Shown: positions 5,086 through 11,490 of the stretch, piece by piece
Layout of the letters: every line of letters begins with the position of its first letter
Numbering within the stretch: position 1 is the first letter of the stretch
From: CAYLYP01 sp964387795
GTDB lineage: Bacteria; Bacteroidota; Bacteroidia; Bacteroidales; UBA7960
NCBI GenBank assembly: GCA_964387795.1
Contig: CAYLYP010000093.1
Location: 1 to 11,490 of the forward strand
DNA length: 11,490 bases
Direction: 5' to 3'
Program-made: the position numbers and the translations under genes
The notes under the pieces: model-generated
Seen by the model: only the letters and a program-made list of their open reading frames with translations
Told to the model about the DNA's origin: nothing
The model's database searches: none

Positions 5086-6591
5086 TTACCTGTATTTTTC
5101 AGGATCAAACACCCAAAAATCGTTGGTAAAATATTGGTTATTAATCCTGCCTGTCCCAAAATACATCTTATTGTCAATAACAAAGTAAACCGGGTTAAAC
5201 CTTAATGGACCCTGGAAATTAAATTCTTTCTGCCATGAGTTTGTTTCAGGACAATACTCAAATATATTTGAAAAAGCTGTGTGCCCGGCATAACCTAAAC
5301 CGGCATAAATTTTATCCTGAATTGAAAAAATAGTTCCGCTATATCTTTGTTCTCCGGGCATTTCAGGTTTTTCTTCCCAACTTAGTGTTTCGACATTAAA
5401 GCAATAGAATTTATTGGAGGGGATTTCATTTCTTTTGCCTAAAATGACATAGCCATGATTATCGAAAGTTAATCCTGAAGATTGGATTCTGTATTGAAAA
5501 GGAGTTGAACCAATCGGGATAAAAGAATTTCCAGTCAGAGGGGAAAAGCTAATAAATTTTGTTGTTGTTAAAATATAACATGTGTTATTGATTACAAAGA
5601 ATGCATTACCAGCACCATAATACTCGCTTTCAGAAATTATTTGTGTCCAGACATCGGTGGCAGGATCATATTCCCATAAGTCATTAAAAAAGGTATTTCC
5701 ATTGACCCCAAACCCAATATAGCCTTTGCCAAGAATTGAGAAGCCAATAGTATGTGAACGAGGGGTTCCCGGGAAAAAGGCTTTCTTTTGCCAGGAATTA
5801 TCAATAGGATCATACATGAAGATTTCATTTGTATATTCATTGTTTATTCTTTTCCCCAGGCATACATATCCTTTGCCGTTGATTGTGAATGAAGCCATGT
5901 TTTCACGACCAACAGATGGCAAATCCGCAAGTTTTTTAAAATAACCAAGTATTGTAAATTTTTTTGGGTATTGATATGTATTTCCATAGGATTGAATAAC
6001 AATATCACATTCAGTTTCCTGTGGTGCTATAGGTATATATGTTGTTATTTTAAAATGGGTCATGCTTTCAATCTTTGCTTCATGATCCCCAAAGAATAGT
6101 TTCACTTTTTCAATATCATTGCCCCAGTTTTTTCCATAGATTTCTATTTTTTCTCCCGGAAAGCCTTCCGTTATCGAGGTGTTTGTTATTACAGCAGGGC
6201 AATTTCCATTGGGGGTGAATTCAATGATATTGCCATAAACCAAGGCATAGCCTGCCTTTAAAAAAGTCCTGACATAATGCTTTTCGTCTTTAACTAATCC
6301 ATATTTGACATCAAAGGATATTTCTCCGGTAAATTTTTTTGATTGAAATGAAACCTTGTTTGATGTTTCGATGTCGGGTTCTTTGGTATCCCAGATAAAA
6401 CCATATTCAATTGAATCAGTATTTCCTGTCCCGGCGATATATCCATTAAAAACAAGGCTGGAGTCAGTAATATCTGAAACATCAGTTGTCACTATTTGTG
6501 GATATTTTTTTTCTGAAATTACAGCATCTTTCTCACAAGCAGAGAATAAAACAATGATTGATAATTGGGCGATAAAAAATTTGACCTTCAT
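5086..6591 (-). CDS. Kelch-propeller lipoprotein with Fn3-like and IPT/TIG domains
   Basis: The 501-residue product starts with a lipoprotein signal (LFSAC, lipidated Cys19). The next residues, EKD, resemble the acidic/lysine export signal that sends some Bacteroidota lipoproteins to the cell surface. A fibronectin-like domain of the 'ITDSSLVFNGYI...YGFIWDT...HYVRTFLKAGYALVYG' kind spans about 31-126. An IPT/TIG domain follows at about 131-215 (GFPGEKIEIYGKNWG). From about 217 to the end there are six kelch motifs, with signatures such as NEIFMYDPIDNSWQ (255-268), NDLWEYDPATDVWT (303-316), NIFEYCPETNSWQ (442-454) and NDFWVFDPEKY (490-500), consistent with a beta-propeller. The third blade (about 330-360) is degenerate. 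Such proteins usually bind proteins or glycans and have no catalytic residues to point to. The start codon lies two bases after the stop of the upstream barrel gene, so the two are an operon and probably translationally coupled. The ligand is unknown. Confidence 0.88.
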   Translation of the reverse strand: MKVKFFIAQLSIIVLFSACEKDAVISEKKYPQIVTTDVSDITDSSLVFNGYIAGTGNTDSIEYGFIWDTKEPDIETSNKVSFQSKKFTGEISFDVKYGLVKDEKHYVRTFLKAGYALVYGNIIEFTPNGNCPAVITNTSITEGFPGEKIEIYGKNWGNDIEKVKLFFGDHEAKIESMTHFKITTYIPIAPQETECDIVIQSYGNTYQYPKKFTILGYFKKLADLPSVGRENMASFTINGKGYVCLGKRINNEYTNEIFMYDPIDNSWQKKAFFPGTPRSHTIGFSILGKGYIGFGVNGNTFFNDLWEYDPATDVWTQIISESEYYGAGNAFFVINNTCYILTTTKFISFSPLTGNSFIPIGSTPFQYRIQSSGLTFDNHGYVILGKRNEIPSNKFYCFNVETLSWEEKPEMPGEQRYSGTIFSIQDKIYAGLGYAGHTAFSNIFEYCPETNSWQKEFNFQGPLRFNPVYFVIDNKMYFGTGRINNQYFTNDFWVFDPEKYR

Positions 6592-6593
6592 GC

Positions 6594-7733
6594 TTAAAAG
6601 ATTATTCCAGTTAATAATTGAAATCCATTTAGTTGTGCAAAGTTTTGGCTACTATCTGATGGGAAATATGAATTCCTAATTTCAATCATCACCGAAGCCC
6701 TTTTATAAAAATTTATTTCCACACCCAAACCGCCAATAAAACCAAATTGATCCACAGGAATTAATGGTTTTTTAAGGATGTTGTATGTTTCATGGTAAAA
6801 AATGCCATCAGGGACTGTTTTAAAAATGTATGATTCGTGCTTGATGTTTTTTGAGTATTGAGCCCCCAGGTTTATATATGGCCTGTAATTATGAAATGGG
6901 GCCATGTATTTTATCATTAAAGGAACCCTGATAGATGAAACATTGACCAGATAGTCATAATCAGCTTCTGCTTCGGAATAAGCATCGGAATATCCATGTT
7001 TTGAAAAAAACAATTCCGGATGGAAAATGAAATTCGTAAATAATATCGGCATATCAGCTGATATTCCATAGCAAAGGCTGTAGTCTTTTGTGGTTTTAAA
7101 TGCATCCAGTTTCTGCGATATTGTATATTCAGGCCTTGTGATATTCAGTTTTTCAATACCTGTCATGAATCCAGCCCTTAAATGGGGCAGATAAGCAATT
7201 TTACATTTGTCATGATTTTTTAAAAGTCTGGTCAGCGAAGCCCTGGAATAGCTTATGTGTTCAATTTGCGCTGATATATCAGGGCAATCGTTGGTAAGAG
7301 CTTTCAGTTTGGTTTTGAAATCTGTTCTTTTTTCGCCTTTCTTTTTCAGTTCAACAAACTGTTTATTGTCATTTTCAAGATAAAAGGAATTTCTTCCAGG
7401 TTTTTTGTAGTTATATAAAGTCAATTTTCCTTCATGTAAGACTTCAAGAAATACTTTCTTATTTTCACCTTTATCCTGAATGTCTTTTGATACGTATTTT
7501 TTTCCATTCTTCAACATATAGCCTTGCAACTGATAAGGAGTGTATAGGATTATTTCGTTGTTACTTCTAAAAGCACATGCTTGTGAATCTAAAAAAGATC
7601 CCCTGGAAACCAGATCAACATTATATATTGTTGTAGAATCTGTTATTATGTAACTTTTCTGAATGAAGTTTATCTGAGCTACAGATGTAATGGATAAGAA
7701 ACAAAAAACCAAAACAAATATTTTATTCTTCAT
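6594..7733 (-). CDS. Outer-membrane beta-barrel protein (PorT-like) with N-terminal domain
   Basis: The 379-residue precursor has a signal peptide (MKNKIFVLVFCFLSITSVAQ, cleavage near 18-20). The mature N-terminal part (about 21-178) matches a module common in Bacteroidota barrel proteins: a beta-rich stretch with KKVFLEVLHEGKLTLYNYK (92-110), FYLENDNKQFVEL (117-129), TKLKALTNDCP (141-151) and a helical end SRASLTRLLKNHDKC. From about 180 to the end alternating strands (YLPHLRAGFMTG, YSLCYGISADMPI, YRPYINLGAQYS, GFIGGLGVEINFY, FQLLTGIIF) form a small outer-membrane barrel of the PF13568 type, and the terminal Phe is the usual barrel-assembly signal. It is first in a two-gene operon with the kelch lipoprotein. 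Role unknown; an envelope assembly or anchoring partner for that lipoprotein is an inference from adjacency. Confidence 0.85.
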   Translation of the reverse strand: MKNKIFVLVFCFLSITSVAQINFIQKSYIITDSTTIYNVDLVSRGSFLDSQACAFRSNNEIILYTPYQLQGYMLKNGKKYVSKDIQDKGENKKVFLEVLHEGKLTLYNYKKPGRNSFYLENDNKQFVELKKKGEKRTDFKTKLKALTNDCPDISAQIEHISYSRASLTRLLKNHDKCKIAYLPHLRAGFMTGIEKLNITRPEYTISQKLDAFKTTKDYSLCYGISADMPILFTNFIFHPELFFSKHGYSDAYSEAEADYDYLVNVSSIRVPLMIKYMAPFHNYRPYINLGAQYSKNIKHESYIFKTVPDGIFYHETYNILKKPLIPVDQFGFIGGLGVEINFYKRASVMIEIRNSYFPSDSSQNFAQLNGFQLLTGIIF

Positions 7734-7860
7734 AATGTTTTAATTACTTTTTGAATTTACTTTTTTAAAAAAACAATTATATCTGCCTGATGCCTTTTAT
7801 ACTTCTGGATATGAATTACATATAGTTTAAAAAACCCAAAACAGTGCTGTTATTAAAAAA

Positions 7861-7890
7861 CAAAAGTATAGTTTTTTCAAAAATTTTTGA
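7861..7890 (-). promoter_or_regulatory. Candidate promoter of the barrel/kelch operon
   Basis: The minus strand carries TACTTTTG at 7868-7861, a match to TAnnTTTG, and the palindrome TCAAAAATTTTTGA at 7877-7890 in its spacer. No TTG is found at the normal -33 distance. The region is so AT-rich that a chance match is possible. Confidence 0.27.
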
Positions 7891-7967
7891 TAAAAATGCA
7901 AAAAAAATGAAAGAGCAATGATTAGAATACATGAAGTGTATTGTTTTGACCCTAAAGCTTAATATAT

Positions 7968-8021
7968 AAAAGACATCAATAAACCACCAGCTTTGTTGGT
8001 AAGGGTTCATTGATGTCTTTT
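7968..8021 (-). terminator. Long hairpin terminator of the orphan gene
   Basis: AAAAGACATCAAT (7968-7980) and ATTGATGTCTTTT (8009-8021) are perfect 13-bp arms. The 28-nt loop can itself fold, with ACCA (7983-7986) against TGGT (7997-8000). On the minus strand the stem ends in TCTTTT and runs into TATATATT, so it probably terminates transcripts from the gene ending at 8077. The loop is longer than in typical intrinsic terminators. Confidence 0.65.
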
Positions 8022-8076
8022 GGAGTTTTGCCCAGCCATGATGGATATGCTTCCATTAGGGCAATTTTGATTCAAC

Positions 8077-8883
8077 CTAACTTAATTTCACGTCCACAGT
8101 GAACACATTTGTGTTTTTTGTCTGTTGTCTCCACCAAAGGCCTCTGTTCACTTTTAATACTCCATGAATCTTATATCTAAGGCTGGGAGTACCTTTGGGG
8201 ACTGCAATCGTTTGCACCAGCAACTGGTCACCCAGCAAAGGTGTTTTGTCCTCATCAGGGTTTAATACCCAGCTACATTTGTTGGAGGCTATGCCCATTG
8301 ATTGAATTACCGGGAATTTAACGCTATAGGTGAATTTGCCAATAAAGCTGGCATTGGAAGATAATTGGACTTTCATGTCCCCGCCAAACGAAAGATAGGA
8401 TGGAAGCAGGTTACTGGAAAGGATTTCGGGGACTTCAGACCCAAAGTTGCCATCAGCAAGCATACTTCCCGAAAAACTGATATTAGCATTAAACACTTCT
8501 TTAAACCGGGTGCTTGGGAGCAAATCAATTGTTTGTACCTGAATGGCGGGATTAATCACCTCAGCATGGTATTGCAATTCATCAACAGATGCCCTGCCTT
8601 TCGTCCGGATTGCACCAATAGCGTGAACAATTGTATAAATATCACTCTTGTTGAACAGAACAGCAATCTCAGGTGGCACTGTTGCATTGGCTGCTTTAAT
8701 CAATTCATAGAGGTTCCTTACGATTGGACTGTTTCCAATCCTTACCGTTATTCCTGCTTCTTCAGTGTCTCCATGAAGTTGCCGTAATGAATCAAGCGCC
8801 TGTTTATCAAAAGATGATACCAGGGGCGATTCTTCAATATCAAATTCTTCCGAGAAATCTAGGTTTTGCTCCAAAAAATTCAT
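8077..8883 (-). CDS. Unrecognised 268-residue cytoplasmic protein
   Basis: I do not recognise this protein. It has no signal peptide and no membrane segment. The N-terminal 40 residues are acidic (MNFLEQNLDFSEEFDIEESP) and probably flexible. Residues about 45-110 mix helix and strand (VRNLYELIKAANATVPPEIAVLF, SDIYTIVHAIGAIRTKG). The C-terminal half (about 112-268) alternates short hydrophobic strands (VQTIDLL, NANISFSGSML, SFGGDMKVQLS, GKFTYSVKFPVIQS, QLLVQTIAV, LRYKIHGVLKV, NVFTVDVKLS), consistent with a beta-sandwich. A single Cys203 and the motif GLWWRQQ (248-254) stand out. The frame is a real gene judging by its length, codon texture like its neighbours, and a strong terminator just downstream. 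It lies 146 bases after the YjgR-like ATPase on the same strand, so they might be co-transcribed, but nothing else links them. Confidence 0.8.
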   Translation of the reverse strand: MNFLEQNLDFSEEFDIEESPLVSSFDKQALDSLRQLHGDTEEAGITVRIGNSPIVRNLYELIKAANATVPPEIAVLFNKSDIYTIVHAIGAIRTKGRASVDELQYHAEVINPAIQVQTIDLLPSTRFKEVFNANISFSGSMLADGNFGSEVPEILSSNLLPSYLSFGGDMKVQLSSNASFIGKFTYSVKFPVIQSMGIASNKCSWVLNPDEDKTPLLGDQLLVQTIAVPKGTPSLRYKIHGVLKVNRGLWWRQQTKNTNVFTVDVKLS

Positions 8884-8956
8884 AGTAAAAGCTTTTTATG
8901 GTTGTTTTTCTAATTATTTCTTTCAAAACCTGGAGGGAAAAGGGTAGGATATTGTT

Positions 8957-8972
8957 CAAACATGGATGTTTG
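8957..8972. promoter_or_regulatory. Palindrome upstream of the orphan gene
   Basis: CAAACAT-GG-ATGTTTG has perfect 7-bp arms around a 2-base centre, 74 bases upstream of the orphan start codon. The right arm read on the minus strand gives CATGTTTG, one base off the -7 consensus. It may be an operator or promoter element. No terminator for the ATPase gene was recognised in this gap (8884-9029). Confidence 0.3.
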
Positions 8973-9029
8973 CTATTTGGAAATCTGGGAGGATTATCAA
9001 AAGGCAAAATATCTTGTTGAAAACGGTAT

Positions 9030-10556
9030 TTATTTTAAAGTTTTCATCAGTATTCCCATTACTCCCCTGATAAAGCTTGCACTTGTCAATACTTTTACAA
9101 CTGGGTTTTGGCCTCCCGATCTTCTTGATGAGGTACTGCTTGTCCTGCGTCTTTCTTTTTCATCTTCTTCCTCTTCCTGTTTGCGGGCTACTTCTTCCTC
9201 GATTGATTTTATCTTGTTGTCAATCAATTCGTATGCGCTTTCGCGATCAATCTCTTTGCCATATTTGGCAACAAGCTTTGATTTTGAGTTGATGGCATCA
9301 ATCTCGGTCTGGCTCAATACATCCATTCGGCTCATGGGAGACCGTAATACGGTAGCTGCCAGTGGGGTTGGGATGCCTTTTTCATTCAGTGCGGTGATAA
9401 GTGCTTCACCAATCCCCAATTGTGTTATTACCTCTTCGGTATTGTAGTATGATGAGTCGGGATAGTTTTGTGAAGTCATCTTAATGGCTTTTCTGTCCAG
9501 GGCGGTAAATGCCCTGAGTGCATGCTGCACCTTAAGGCCAAGCTGGCTAAGCACTCCTGCCGGAACGTCGGTGGGGTTCTGGGTTACAAAATATACCCCA
9601 ATGCCTTTTGAGCGGATGAGTTTAACAATGTTTTCTATTTGCTCAAGTAATGCTTTGCTGGCCTGATTGAATATCAGATGGGCTTCATCAATAAAGATGA
9701 TAAGTTCCGGCCTTCCTGAATCTCCCTGTTCGGGCATCTGCTGATAGATTTCGGCCAGGAGGCAGAGCATAAATGTTGAAAACAACTTTGGCTTGTCCTG
9801 TATGTCTGTAAGCCTAAGGATGTTGATATAACCCAGCCCATTTTGATCTATCCGCATCAGGTCGTTGATTTCAAAGGAGAGTTCACCAAAAAACAAGTCG
9901 GCATCCTGTTGTTCCAATTCGACAATCTTTCTAAGTATTGAACCGGTAGTAGCAGTTGAAATCCTGCCATATTCCCGTTCTACTTCTGCTTTACCTTCTT
10001 CAGTAATAAACTGTATCATCTTTTTGATATCCTTAAGGTCGAGCAAGGGGAGATGATTGTCATCACAATATTTGAAAAGCATGGATACCAATCCTGACTG
10101 CGTATCATTAAGATCGAGGATGCGAGAGAACAATACCGGCCCGAATTCAGAAACAGTAGCCCTAAGCCTTACGCCAGGCTGTTTGGAAAGGCTAAGCAGC
10201 TCAACAGGGAATTCTCCGGTGGTATATGGGATATTAAGTTTTTGATGTCTTTCAACAATAAAATCTTTTGCTTCTCCTGCTTTTGCCAATCCACTAAGGT
10301 CTCCTTTTACGTCCATCAAGAGGACAGGGATTCCCTGAAGCGACATTTGCTCAGCCAGCACTTGTAAGGTTTTTGTCTTCCCTGTGCCGGTAGCACCTGC
10401 TATTAAACCATGTCTGTTAAGTGTTTTTAAAGGAATTTTCACCTGCGCCTGAGGTATTATTTCCCCATCAAGCATTGCACATCCAAGTATAAGGTTTTCG
10501 CCTTTGCAGGAGTATCCATTTTCCATTTCATTAATAAATGCTTCCTTTTTACTCAT
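9030..10556 (-). CDS. HerA/FtsK-like ATPase of the YjgR (DUF853) family
   Basis: The 508-residue product matches the YjgR/DUF853 family of HerA-type P-loop ATPases and has about the normal length. It carries Walker A GATGTGKT (54-61), the post-Walker strand IPVLLMDVKGDLSGLAKAG (76-94) typical of the family, Walker B IIFIDEAHLIF (286-296; Asp290, Glu291), a sensor-like VTQNP (324-328) and an Arg-containing segment QHALRAF (344-350). Residues about 440-480 form a charged coiled coil and linker (EEEVARKQEEEEDEKERRR, then Ser/Arg-rich), followed by a short C-terminal helix with RGVMGILMK (497-505) resembling the conserved YjgR tail. HerA-like ATPases assemble as hexamers and move DNA or protein, but the cellular role of YjgR is not settled. 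No NurA nuclease or other HerA partner is nearby, so a DNA-resection pair is not supported here. Cytoplasmic. Adjacent genes give no functional hint. Confidence 0.93.
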   Translation of the reverse strand: MSKKEAFINEMENGYSCKGENLILGCAMLDGEIIPQAQVKIPLKTLNRHGLIAGATGTGKTKTLQVLAEQMSLQGIPVLLMDVKGDLSGLAKAGEAKDFIVERHQKLNIPYTTGEFPVELLSLSKQPGVRLRATVSEFGPVLFSRILDLNDTQSGLVSMLFKYCDDNHLPLLDLKDIKKMIQFITEEGKAEVEREYGRISTATTGSILRKIVELEQQDADLFFGELSFEINDLMRIDQNGLGYINILRLTDIQDKPKLFSTFMLCLLAEIYQQMPEQGDSGRPELIIFIDEAHLIFNQASKALLEQIENIVKLIRSKGIGVYFVTQNPTDVPAGVLSQLGLKVQHALRAFTALDRKAIKMTSQNYPDSSYYNTEEVITQLGIGEALITALNEKGIPTPLAATVLRSPMSRMDVLSQTEIDAINSKSKLVAKYGKEIDRESAYELIDNKIKSIEEEVARKQEEEEDEKERRRTSSTSSRRSGGQNPVVKVLTSASFIRGVMGILMKTLK

Positions 10557-11179
10557 TGTGAAGGATATTGTTTTTTATTTATATTCTGACAGAAATTCTT
10601 TTTATATGCATAAAGGTCGAAAAAAAACAGATACGCCTGGCAATTATTTTATTTGTAATGTTTTTTTTAGTCATTATCATGTATATTGCAGAAAATCAGA
10701 TTTATATATTGGGTGGGTTATGAAATAAAAATTTTCTTTTACTGAAAACACATTGCCGGCTTGAATTTCGTTGCACATTATTTGTCCTGATTTTAATCAT
10801 TTTTTAAATAAAACAATTGTTTTTCCATCATGTCTGGGGAATGAATAATTCATGGAATTTAATGAAAGTATAAACAATTTCGCCTTTTCGCCTCTCATCT
10901 GATGCATTAATGACTTTTTCAGCAGATCCATTTAAAAAATTCAATGAAACGTGAATCAATAATCCTATTTTTTTAATATAAGATGCTGTTAATCATAAAA
11001 TAATAAAAATCTTTGATGGCAATCTAATTATATTTAATTTTAATCCCTTGATAAATTTCTCTTAGCTTAACAAAGGAATTTATTAGTCTTTTTGAAAAGT
11101 AAAACAAAAAATCCTACATATTATAGTCTGGATTTTTAAGCAGTATTCATTGAACCAAACACTGAACATCTTAAATTAC
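10557..11179. other. Divergent gene-free interval
   Basis: About 620 AT-rich bases separate the divergently transcribed ATPase and acetyltransferase genes, so both promoters should lie here. No frame with a protein signature, no tRNA and no strong hairpin was found. A 14-bp palindrome AAAACAATTGTTTT lies at 10810-10823. I see no exact TAnnTTTG box in front of the ATPase gene. A partial one for the acetyltransferase is listed separately. Confidence 0.5.
11091..11122 (+). promoter_or_regulatory. Tentative promoter of the acetyltransferase gene
   Basis: TTTG at 11091-11094 resembles a -33 element and is followed after 20 bases by TACATATT (11115-11122), which matches TAnnTTTG at four of six fixed positions. 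The leader would be about 50 nt. Weak, because the -7 match is imperfect. Confidence 0.25.
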
Positions 11180-11490
11180 ATGAACACTCAAATTCAACTT
11201 ATAGTTAATGATGATATCTCAGTAAGGCATATTGCTTTACATGATGCTGAAGATATTTTCAATATTATTAATGCGCAAAGGGAATACCTTGGAAAATGGC
11301 TTCCTTTTGTGCAGTTTACAAAAGAACTGAAGCATAGCCAGGGTTTTATAGAATCAGTTTTTACAAGCCCTGAAGCATATAGGGAGCTTGTATTTGTTGT
11401 TCATTATCAGGACAAGCTCGTAGGATTGATTGGATTCAGGGATACAGATCATGGAAACAACAAAACTGAAATTGGATATTGGCTATCAGA
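11180..11490 (+). CDS. GNAT N-acetyltransferase, RimL-type (3' end outside window)
   Basis: The frame opens at ATG 11180 and runs to the window edge, giving 103 residues. It matches the GNAT acetyltransferases of the ribosomal-protein-serine acetyltransferase (RimL/RimJ) type, which transfer acetyl from acetyl-CoA to an N-terminal or small-molecule amine. Visible features are an early strand SVRHIALHDAEDIFNIINA (14-32), the family signature REYLGKWLPFV (34-44), the helix QGFIESVF (54-61), and the central strands ELVFVVHYQDKLVGLIGFRD (69-88) and TEIGYWLS (96-103). The acetyl-CoA pyrophosphate loop (Q/RxxGxG/A) should lie just beyond the edge and cannot be checked. The substrate is unknown. This is the only plus-strand gene and is divergent from the ATPase gene. 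Confidence 0.88.
   Translation, partial: MNTQIQLIVNDDISVRHIALHDAEDIFNIINAQREYLGKWLPFVQFTKELKHSQGFIESVFTSPEAYRELVFVVHYQDKLVGLIGFRDTDHGNNKTEIGYWLS

Larger units (their letters stand above)
7734..8076. other. Interval between the orphan gene and the barrel operon
   Basis: These 343 bases hold the terminator hairpin of the orphan gene (7968-8021) and the upstream region of the barrel/kelch operon. A TACTTTTG box (minus strand, 7861-7868) matches the -7 consensus 128 bases before the barrel start, without a good -33 element. Immediately upstream of it lies the 14-bp palindrome TCAAAAATTTTTGA (7877-7890). No convincing small gene is present. Confidence 0.5.

Noticed and set aside
3206..7733. SusC/SusD-type polysaccharide utilisation locus or type IX secretion cargo
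   Set aside because: No TonB-dependent transporter, SusD, glycoside hydrolase or anti-sigma pair is present, and neither the subtilase nor the kelch protein ends in a recognisable type IX sorting domain.
7816..8010. Minus-strand open frame of 64 codons in the gap before the barrel operon
   Set aside because: It begins inside the loop/arm of the terminator hairpin and consists of Phe/Ile-rich codons from AT-rich DNA, with no family signature.
8365..8787. Plus-strand open frame of 140 codons
   Set aside because: It is antisense to the orphan gene, whose minus-strand reading is longer and has a terminator at its end.
8962..9447. Plus-strand open frame of 161 codons whose first 26 residues look protein-like
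   Set aside because: Almost all of it is antisense to the ATPase C-terminus, with Ser-rich, low-complexity content. The protein-like start covers only about 70 bases in the gap, too short to claim a gene or a fragment.
9030..10556. HerA-type defence or DNA-repair system
   Set aside because: The ATPase belongs to the YjgR/DUF853 branch, and no nuclease, SIR2, DUF4297 or other known partner is encoded nearby.
10504..10728. Plus-strand open frame of 74 codons crossing the start of the ATPase gene
   Set aside because: It overlaps the conserved N-terminus of the ATPase on the opposite strand and shows no motif.
10810..10823. AAAACAATTGTTTT palindrome in the divergent gap
   Set aside because: It is short, AT-rich and not positioned relative to any recognisable promoter, so it is recorded only in the interval description.

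Overview
The window looks like a chromosomal segment of a Bacteroidota bacterium. The evidence is high A+T content, AT-rich leaders with no clear Shine-Dalgarno sequence, several good matches to the Bacteroidota -7 promoter box TAnnTTTG, signal peptides ending in '-AQ', a lipoprotein with a short acidic tail after its cysteine, an outer-membrane barrel ending in Phe, and a ribosomal protein L19 of Bacteroidota type. No tRNA, rRNA, CRISPR array, insertion sequence, integrase or phage gene was seen. Eight complete genes lie on the minus strand. A ninth gene, cut by the window edge, is on the plus strand.

Region by region (plus coordinates; minus genes read right to left). 1-460: rplS (L19) with its terminator and a probable promoter. 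411-1025: a gene-free stretch with several inverted repeats. 1026-3091: three small genes, namely an Fpg/Nei-fold protein that lacks the catalytic N-terminal proline, a DUF2007/zinc-ribbon membrane protein, and a membrane-anchored 2x[4Fe-4S] ferredoxin. 3161-7733: a block of exported proteins, with a subtilisin-like protease that has its own terminator and a promoter/operator-like region, preceded by a tight two-gene operon of an outer-membrane beta-barrel protein and a kelch-propeller lipoprotein. 7968-8883: an unrecognised 268-residue protein with a strong 13-bp terminator hairpin. 9030-10556: a YjgR/DUF853 HerA-like ATPase. 10557-11179: a divergent, gene-free interval. 11180 to the end: the 5' part of a RimL-type GNAT acetyltransferase.

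How the genes may work together. The barrel and kelch genes are two bases apart and almost certainly co-transcribed. Both products should sit in or on the outer membrane. The subtilase follows on the same strand but appears to have its own promoter beside a perfect 19-bp palindrome, so its regulation may be separate. The remaining genes look like unrelated housekeeping or orphan genes placed side by side. I found no clear defence, mobile or biosynthetic system. The points most worth a second look are the proline-less glycosylase homologue, the regulatory DNA at 4952-5016, the orphan at 8077-8883, and the barrel/kelch/subtilase envelope block.
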